This document shows positions 60,101 to 64,000 of a stretch of 64,000 bases of DNA, piece by piece. Within the stretch, counting starts at the first letter, position 1. The number at the start of each line of letters is the position of its first letter. Source of the DNA: JANXMY01 sp965246745 (GTDB lineage: Bacteria; Armatimonadota; Armatimonadia; Armatimonadales; Capsulimonadaceae). Under the pieces are notes generated by a model that was not told the origin of the DNA, searched no databases, and worked only from the letters and a program-made list of their open reading frames with translations. The stretch is taken from NCBI GenBank assembly GCA_965246745.1, contig OZ251980.1, forward strand, positions 2,170,001-2,234,000, in the 5' to 3' direction. A program made the translations under genes and the position numbers.

Positions 60101-60685
60101 GGCGACAAAGAAGAGATCGTCGTCGCCGGGGTGCTCACCAATGTCCGCCCGTACTACACCAAAGGCAAAAACGAGCTGATGTACTTTTTGACATTGGAAG
60201 ACAAGTCGGGGACGATCAGCGTTTCGGTCTTCCCGCGCTCGGCCCAGACGCTTTCCGAAGTCCCGCAAAAAGACAGCGTCGTCTTAGTGAAGGGCAAAAC
60301 CTCGCACCGGGACCGCATCAACAAAGGCGGCGAAGATGACGCCGGCACCGCCGCGTCGGTCGAAATCTCCGCCGACTCGCTTGTCCCCGTCGCCACCGCC
60401 GAAACCCTCCTCGGCAGCGGCGCAAGCTTCGTCCAGGAAATCCGCCCGGCATTCCGCTGCCTCAACATCCGCCTCAACGAGTCCATTGAAAAGAAGTCCA
60501 TGGAAGCCGTCAAGCGTCATTTGATGGAGCGTCGGGCCAGCGGCGGCAGCCGCCTCCTGCTGCACGTCGCCGACGGCCCGCGCACCCGCCGCATCCAGCC
60601 CAATTTGACCGTCACCCCCGACGAAGGCATGGTAGATTATTTACGCTCGCTGCTCGGCAGCGCCCAGGCGGTCTGGACGGAGTAG
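57137..60685 (+). CDS. dnaE: DNA polymerase III alpha subunit
   Basis: The 1182-residue protein starts with a PHP domain (FVHLHLHSEYSLLDGA, LTDHGVMYGSMEFY). The polymerase core has GVRGSAAGSMASYC, MPDIDMDFEDHRR (catalytic aspartates, about residue 405), KALE-type fingers and the GVIVYQDQVLRI and FNKAHAFCYALVAYQTAY blocks. The OB fold is near residue 1000 (VVAGVLTNVRPYYTKGKNELM). It is the replicative polymerase. Its last codons, ending QAVWTE, are repeated about 1 kb downstream. Confidence 0.97.
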   Translation: MNTTPSNFVHLHLHSEYSLLDGACRIDDLVKKAVELEMPAIGLTDHGVMYGSMEFYLKCKKAGIKPLVGNEMYVATRTRHHKESKKLDDARHLVLLAMNEVGYKNLLKLTSIASLEGMYYKPRIDRELLQAHNEGLICLSACLGAEVPQHLMNGDVKAAEYAACEFKEIFGDRYYLELQDHYLDKQKGVNEQLIEMAHRLKLPLVATNDVHYLDAADADPHQVLLCVQTGTNMDDPKKMNYGSKDFYLKSQAEMAQRFPGQLDALARTVEIADRCNLDLKFGRLGMPSPGDTPQDMNAQSYLSLLAFEGMRKRYGHITEEHEERLRFELSVIEQTGFGQYFLIVRDFANFARREGIFFGVRGSAAGSMASYCVGITDVDPLEYGLTFERFLNPERLSMPDIDMDFEDHRRQDVIDYVVQKYGRDHVAQIVTFGTLAARAAIRDCGRAMNKMPMAEVDKLCKMIPTLPVGMKISKALEVNPEFSAAVKSNPLAKELIDTALRLEGLTRHDSVHAAGVVISAEPLVDNIPVQRADDGVGLVTGYPANVLEKIGLIKMDFLGLANLTILARAVKNVKKSHGVDIDVLKLPLDDRKTYDLLGRGECSGVFQLEGGQMRRYIAELKPGSVAEVAAMVALYRPGPMAQIPRYIRCKLGMEKIVYPHPALEPILKETYGVIVYQDQVLRIVQAVAGFSLGQADILRKAMGKKVLKEMVQQRENFLAGAAAKGIVDAATAETLFDLIEPFAGYAFNKAHAFCYALVAYQTAYLKANYPVDYFAALMAVQADDTDKLVAFIEDAKRTHLEEYGRRIEILPPDVNESDADFTGVGASIRFGLLAIKNVGKAPIEAVLAARKKNGGRFANLHDFCAGVHEFNLTSKGAIETLIKAGALASIEPNRARLLAGLEGALSSAATIARDRKSGQVSMFGDDGDSESLAHVAPPLPDVPDLKPNEKTAMEKELLGLYLSDHPLDQYAAAVQAHVTHTIDDCRNLGDKEEIVVAGVLTNVRPYYTKGKNELMYFLTLEDKSGTISVSVFPRSAQTLSEVPQKDSVVLVKGKTSHRDRINKGGEDDAGTAASVEISADSLVPVATAETLLGSGASFVQEIRPAFRCLNIRLNESIEKKSMEAVKRHLMERRASGGSRLLLHVADGPRTRRIQPNLTVTPDEGMVDYLRSLLGSAQAVWTE

Positions 60686-60693
60686 AAACTCAT

Positions 60694-61092
60694 TTGGCCT
60701 ACGACCGTGCCGATTATGACCCCGCCATTGACGCGGTTCGGATCGCGTTCTTCGTGACGTGGGCGATGCTGAACGGACTGGCAGGAGCCTTGCATCTTGA
60801 AGACGACCAAGAGCTGCTACGGCAGTTGTACAGGCGCGAGACGACGCCCCGCAAGTTTCTGGAAATCGCCTGTGACGACAAGTTTTGGGAAGAAGATTTG
60901 AGCGAGGACGGCAATCTTTTTGCTCGTGTCTATTATCCACAACGGCAAGGATTAGTGAACTATTTCGATGATTACGAACAGATTTTCCGAGCGGAGTGTG
61001 CTAATCTGAGTCTGGTCGCCGATGTTTGGGACAATTATGACAGAATTGCACCTGTCATTACCAGGCGTTACCAAGAATGGAAGCAAGGTTAA
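60694..61092 (+). CDS. small cassette gene after dnaE, immunity-like
   Basis: The TTG at 60694, eight bases after the dnaE stop, opens 132 residues (AYDRADYDPAIDAVRIAFFV, then HLEDDQELLRQLYRRETTPR and FARVYYPQRQGLVNYFDDYEQIF). The pattern (D-x-A-x-Y-x-x-A, a helical pair, then acidic, aromatic-rich C-terminus) resembles small DUF7832-type or immunity-like proteins, but the match is weak. It has no signal peptide. It lies between the two copies of the dnaE end, as cargo. Confidence 0.5.
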   Translation: MAYDRADYDPAIDAVRIAFFVTWAMLNGLAGALHLEDDQELLRQLYRRETTPRKFLEIACDDKFWEEDLSEDGNLFARVYYPQRQGLVNYFDDYEQIFRAECANLSLVADVWDNYDRIAPVITRRYQEWKQG

Positions 61093-61114
61093 AAGACCAT
61101 GCGTTGAAACGCAC

Positions 61115-61217
61115 GGCTATTGGGCGAAGACGCCGCAAAGCACCGCTTCGCGGGGCTGGGACAAGATAAATCTGAGTGCGCTGACCTCGTAGTTCCCGGC
61201 GTCTGCGCCTAATAGTC
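61115..61217. repeat. inverted repeat between cassette genes
   Basis: GGCTATTGGGCGAAGACGCC (61115-61134) and the inverse GGCGTCTGCGCCTAATAGTC (61198-61217) pair with three mismatches. The inner part holds an additional GC-rich stem. It lies between the cassette gene and the Fic fragment and may be another intergenic repeat. Confidence 0.5.
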
Positions 61218-61231
61218 GTGTCCTTTAGCAC

Positions 61232-61570
61232 GTGGTATTTGTAGGGCTGTTTATGCTCCGGGCTGTCGCGGAAACGGCGCGGGACGCTCAAACACTGATC
61301 CTCGGCATCCGTGCCTTGATGCAGGAAACCACAGAGAAAGTCCGCGCCGAGCTGCCGAAGATTTACAGCAAAGATTTGATCGAAGTTCTGTTTTCCCAGC
61401 CCTACTGCAAGATTCGATTTTTGGAACACGCCCACATTGCACACCGTCAGACTGCCTCGCGATATTTGAAAGAACTTAGCCGAATTGGCGTTCTTGCATC
61501 GCCCTTCGAGATCGGGCGTGAGAGCTACTATTTAAACATGAGCTTTTACCACTTGCTCACAGGTAAATAG
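61232..61570 (+). pseudogene. Fic-family C-terminal fragment
   Basis: The reading frame VVFVGLFMLRAVAETARDAQ, then KDLIEVLFSQPYCKIRFLEH, HRQTASRYLKELSRIGVLAS, is the C-terminal part of Fic adenylyltransferases: the W/F-LRAVAEQAxxA helix and a winged-helix tail. The Fic motif HPFxxGNGR and everything before it is absent and a TAG at 61226 closes the frame upstream. So it is a remnant, or at best a small DNA-binding domain. A Fic N-terminal fragment is at 17364-17644; the two are far apart and not obviously parts of one gene. Confidence 0.75.
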
Positions 61571-61670
61571 ATCAAAATAAAGTTATATCAATTTGATAAT
61601 ATGTGTATGCCATCGACATATATATCAAACGTGTCGAAATTCCGCGCTTTTTTCGACAATACAATCATTT

Positions 61671-61736
61671 GACGAATACATGGTAGACTACCTGCGCCAC
61701 CTCCTTGGCAGTTCGCAGGCGGTTTGGACAGAATAG
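61671..61736 (+). pseudogene. second copy of the dnaE 3' end
   Basis: Positions 61671-61736 encode DEYMVDYLRHLLGSSQAVWT and a stop. dnaE 60620-60685 encodes DEGMVDYLRSLLGSAQAVWT and a stop. Of 22 codons, ten are identical, nine synonymous and three change the residue. Sequence before 61671 is unrelated to dnaE. It is a remnant of the terminal 22 codons of a dnaE gene. Confidence 0.9.
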
Positions 61737-61767
61737 CGGTGGGTGCTTTTCAAAACACACAAGCATC

Positions 61768-62229
61768 TTACGCCTGGTATGTTCTGCCACCCCCGCGCAC
61801 AACCCGGCTGAGAACATCAGTCAGCACCGTTACTTCTTCTGCGCTGAAGTGCCTCGCGAAGTGCACGGCGATGCCTTCCGAATACGCGGGCCAAGTGCGC
61901 TCCCGTGCCGCCTGGCCCGCCTCGGTCAGCACGGCATAAGCGCCGCGCCGGTCCGTGGCGCAGGCTTCGCGGCGCAGCAGGCCCGCTTTTTCGATCCGGT
62001 CTACCAGCCGCGTTAAACCGCTGCGGCTCAGAAGAACGGATTGCGCTAGTTCACTCATCCGCAGCTTCTGCCCCTCTGCTTCCTCAAGCGCCAGCAGCAC
62101 GTCATACCATTCCAACGGCAGCAAATCCGCTTGACTGAGTTCAGCGTCAATGTGGCCGACGGCGGCGGCATAGGCGGTCAGAAACGTCCGCCAAAGAGTG
62201 AGATTTTTCTTGTCTAGGCGATTGCTCAT
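61768..62229 (-). CDS. MarR-family transcriptional regulator
   Basis: The 153-residue protein has the MarR winged helix: LRMSELAQSVLLSRSGLTRLVDRIEKAGLLRR, split into LRMSELAQSVLLS, RSGLTRLVDRIEKAG and LLRREACATDRRGAYAVLT (wing). The N- and C-terminal helices form the dimer. It diverges from the SnoaL-like gene, with three palindromic words between them. It probably represses that operon and itself. Confidence 0.88.
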   Translation of the reverse strand: MSNRLDKKNLTLWRTFLTAYAAAVGHIDAELSQADLLPLEWYDVLLALEEAEGQKLRMSELAQSVLLSRSGLTRLVDRIEKAGLLRREACATDRRGAYAVLTEAGQAARERTWPAYSEGIAVHFARHFSAEEVTVLTDVLSRVVRGGGRTYQA

Positions 62230-62260
62230 GAAGAGATTATACCGGAATCGGCCAAATTAG

Positions 62261-62318
62261 TTGCATTTGCAAATAACTTGAGGTATATTAGTTGTATATG
62301 CAAATAGTGCATATGCAA
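62261..62318 (+). promoter_or_regulatory. promoter and three MarR-operator-like words
   Basis: Three related 12-mers, TTGCATTTGCAA (62261-62272), TTGTATATGCAA (62292-62303) and GTGCATATGCAA (62307-62318), overlap a promoter TTGCAT-N17-TATATT (62261-62266, 62284-62289). They are good candidates for binding by the adjacent MarR protein. Confidence 0.7.
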
Positions 62319-62343
62319 TCACATACAAAAGGAGCAACAGATT

Positions 62344-62709
62344 ATGCCAAGTCGAGAGCGCGTTCAAGCACTTGTCAACACTGTGGAGCAAGGCAAAATT
62401 CTTGATGCCGTTCACGAGTTTTATGCCGACGATGTGACAATGCAGGACAACCAAAACCCGCCGACCGTGGTCAAGGCTGCAAACCTCATTCGTGAAGAGG
62501 GGTTCGGTGGTGTCATTGCTGAGGTTCATGAGAATCGAGCAGAGTTGTTGCTCGTGGACGGCGACCGCGCGGTAATCCACTGGATTTTCGACTTTACCGA
62601 TAAAGAGAGCAAGCATTTCCGATTTGATCAGATTGCCATGCAGACATGGCGCGGCGACCATATTGCCGCTGAACGATTTTACTACGACTCGGCAACGCTA
62701 ATTCTTTAA
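62344..62709 (+). CDS. SnoaL/NTF2-like protein
   Basis: The 121-residue protein has an NTF2-like alpha+beta barrel: a first helix ERVQALVNTVEQGKILDAVH, then EFYADDVTMQDNQN and strands IHWIFDFTDKE and IAMQTWRGDHIAAERFYYDS. The family includes small cyclases, isomerases and ligand-binding proteins. It has AAAGGAG before its ATG. It is cotranscribed with the DoxX-like gene under MarR control. Confidence 0.75.
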   Translation: MPSRERVQALVNTVEQGKILDAVHEFYADDVTMQDNQNPPTVVKAANLIREEGFGGVIAEVHENRAELLLVDGDRAVIHWIFDFTDKESKHFRFDQIAMQTWRGDHIAAERFYYDSATLIL

Positions 62710-62731
62710 TGAAAGAACAGAAGGAACAACT

Positions 62732-63232
62732 ATGCTGCGAAAACTGATGGCGACGCGGGATGACCTGCTCCCGCTGGTGTTGCGTCTCGTTCTTGGTGGA
62801 GTCATGTTCCCGCACGGCGCACAGAAGATGCTCGGCTGGTTTGGCGGCTACGGATTTGGCGGCACGATGGGCTATTTCACGGGCACCATGCACATCCCGG
62901 CGCTGTTTGCATTCCTCGCAATCGCTGCGGAGTTCTTCGGGGCGCTGGGGTTGCTGACGGGCTTGCTTACACGGATTGCAGCCTTCGGTATCGGCTGCGA
63001 CATGGTTGTCGCTGTGTTTACCACCCACCTGCAAAACGGGTTCTTTATGAATTGGTTCGGCAGCCAAAAGGGCGAAGGCTTTGAATACCATCTTCTTGCT
63101 CTTGGCATCGTCGCGGTCCTGCTCATTCGGGGCGGGGGCCGCTGGTCACTTGACGGTCGGCTGTCAGCCGGCGATGGGTCTCAATTAAAGGCCAAAGTAC
63201 GCACGGAAAAGCATCTGGCCGCGAACTCCTGA
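62732..63232 (+). CDS. DoxX-family membrane protein
   Basis: The 166-residue protein has four membrane helices with VLRLVLGGVMFPHGAQKMLG at the start, then FFGALGLLTGLLTRIAAFGI and EYHLLALGIVAVLLIRGGG. It matches DoxX/DoxD-like quinone-linked or redox-related membrane proteins. It ends before a terminator. Function in this strain is not known; MarR neighbours suggest a stress-inducible pathway. Confidence 0.88.
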   Translation: MLRKLMATRDDLLPLVLRLVLGGVMFPHGAQKMLGWFGGYGFGGTMGYFTGTMHIPALFAFLAIAAEFFGALGLLTGLLTRIAAFGIGCDMVVAVFTTHLQNGFFMNWFGSQKGEGFEYHLLALGIVAVLLIRGGGRWSLDGRLSAGDGSQLKAKVRTEKHLAANS

Positions 63233-63252
63233 ACCGGCCGCAGATCATGTAG

Positions 63253-63284
63253 TGTCCGCAGGCTCTCTGCTTGCGGACATTTTT
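63253..63284 (+). terminator. intrinsic terminator after the DoxX gene
   Basis: TGTCCGCA (63253-63260) and TGCGGACA (63272-63279) pair, followed by T5. It ends the MarR-controlled operon. Confidence 0.88.
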
Positions 63285-63298
63285 ATTTGGATTTTTAT

Positions 63299-63328
63299 TT
63301 GACATTGCTTTGCTGTCTCTGGTAAAGT
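63299..63328 (+). promoter_or_regulatory. promoter of the HicB-like gene
   Basis: TTGACA (63299-63304), 18 bases and TAAAGT (63323-63328). Transcription would start near 63335, at a GGAGG word (63333-63337). That conflicts with a TTG start at 63310 and favours a start after 63337. Confidence 0.6.
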
Positions 63329-63708
63329 CAGCGGAGGCAGAAGCAATAAGCTACTTCATTCGAATTTATTGGAGCGAGCAAGACGGCTGCTATCTGGCGG
63401 AAACGCCGGATTTGCCGGGCTGTATCGCCGACGGCATGACGGAAGCGGTAGCGCGGCGAAACGCAAAGGAAAGTGCGGAACGCTGGATTAAAGCGGCGAA
63501 GTATTTTGGGCGAGAGTTTCCCGTGCCGCCGCCGGACCCGCAAGACGCGGAAGCCTTCATCGAGACACGGCGGTTGCCCGACCGAGAGCGTGATGCTTTC
63601 TTAGCCCTGCTTGATGCCGACCCGGAGCCGACGGAGGCTCTGAAGAAGGCGGCGGAAGAATACAACAAAGGGCATCATGTTGGAGACGAGTACCACTTTA
63701 GAGCTTGA
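63310..63708 (+). CDS. HicB-like protein, start uncertain
   Basis: The product contains ISYFIRIYWSEQDGCYLAET, then PDLPGCIADGMTEAVARRNA and ERWIKAAKYFGREFPVPPP. That is the HicB antitoxin fold (strand, GCYLAETPDLPGC turn, helix). A C-terminal part of about 60 residues (RRLPDRERDAFLALL and on) is longer than usual. No hicA gene is seen within the window. TTG at 63310 is the nearest canonical start to the domain, but the family length and GGAGG at 63333-63337 fit better with an ATA codon at 63346 (where HicB has Met). Confidence 0.6.
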   Translation: MLSLVKSAEAEAISYFIRIYWSEQDGCYLAETPDLPGCIADGMTEAVARRNAKESAERWIKAAKYFGREFPVPPPDPQDAEAFIETRRLPDRERDAFLALLDADPEPTEALKKAAEEYNKGHHVGDEYHFRA

Positions 63709-63727
63709 TTGAAATGAAAGTAAGTTT

Positions 63728-64000
63728 ATGCGGCTTTTGATGTGTTCGCCGGAGCATTTTACGGTCTCGTATGAGATCAACGACTGGATGCGGGTCGCGA
63801 ACGGTCCCGACCCGGCAAAGGCGCGGGCACAGTGGACGGCGCTGTACGACCTTCTGCGCGAGGAAGTCGGGGCGGACGTGCATCTGGTCGCGCCGCAGCC
63901 GGGGCTGCCGGACATGGTGTTTACGGCTAATGCCGGGCTGACCAAAGGCCCGTGGTTTGTGCCGTCGCGCTTTCGGCCGGTGGAGCGGCAGGGGGAAGTG
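63728..64000 (+). CDS. arginine deiminase/dimethylarginase superfamily protein, 3' end outside window
   Basis: The first 91 codons are visible. MRLLMCSPEHFTVSYEINDW, then RAQWTALYDLLREEVGADVH and PDMVFTANAGL match the start of DDAH/amidinotransferase-type enzymes. FTANAG is the conserved substrate-guanidine site. These enzymes hydrolyse or transfer the guanidino group of arginine or dimethylarginine. The start at 63728 is just after the HicB-like gene. Confidence 0.8.
   Translation, partial: MRLLMCSPEHFTVSYEINDWMRVANGPDPAKARAQWTALYDLLREEVGADVHLVAPQPGLPDMVFTANAGLTKGPWFVPSRFRPVERQGEV

Overview
The window is GC-rich bacterial chromosome with dense genes, mostly in short operons. It carries housekeeping genes (smc, dnaE, ruvC), a cbb3-type oxidase with a cytochrome b/c complex, a PEP-CTERM surface protein, a kumamolisin-type protease, sialate esterase and Gfo/Idh/MocA oxidoreductases, and a bare GerE/LuxR regulator. 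That mix suggests an environmental aerobe, perhaps Armatimonadota or a neighbouring phylum. This is an inference from gene content, not from a marker comparison. I saw no rRNA, tRNA or CRISPR array.

Layout. 1-9 kb: a truncated HNH-like gene, a DUF4139 protein, a beta-propeller protein, PilZ, a Gfo/Idh/MocA oxidoreductase and a CsrA-like protein. 9-14 kb (minus strand): S53 protease, a small beta-barrel, YHS and DUF2256 proteins, sialate esterase and a TPR lipoprotein. 14-22 kb: a metal-linked outer-membrane protein fused to a FixH/YtkA-like domain, an HD hydrolase, a LuxR-type regulator, a wrecked Fic gene, a zinc alcohol dehydrogenase, an AAA ATPase, WD40 repeats and toxin-antitoxin-like genes. 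22.7-27.7 kb: smc followed by a HEPN cassette and a second copy of the smc 3' end. 27.7-33.5 kb: a dioxygenase and two DHA2-type exporters with a TetR regulator. 33.7-46.2 kb: one respiratory block (ccoS, Rieske, split cytochrome b with a degenerate extra half, pentaheme cytochrome c, ccoP, ccoN, ccoO, then ccoG, a small membrane protein and a copper P-type ATPase). 46.3-51.2 kb: PEP-CTERM protein, a GATC-type restriction-modification pair with a 19-G tract at the junction, a MORC-like GHKL ATPase and a VapBC-like pair. 51.2-57 kb: ruvC, oxidoreductase, ArsR-like regulator and subtilase. 57.1-61.7 kb: dnaE, a small cassette and a second copy of the dnaE 3' end. 61.7-64 kb: MarR regulator, SnoaL-like and DoxX genes, HicB-like gene and the start of an arginine-deiminase-superfamily gene.

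Main discovery. Both smc and dnaE are followed by small accessory genes and then by a second, codon-diverged but protein-conserved copy of the gene's own last 22-24 codons. The same architecture at two unrelated essential genes, with no recombinase in sight, points to a repeated route by which accessory cassettes are added at conserved gene 3' ends. The cargo (HEPN, a Fic remnant, small unknown proteins) resembles toxin-antitoxin or defence genes.

Other themes are several families of palindromic intergenic elements (one supplies the Shine-Dalgarno of ccoG), several short tandem duplications at or near gene ends, and start codons placed at predicted transcription starts (leaderless genes).
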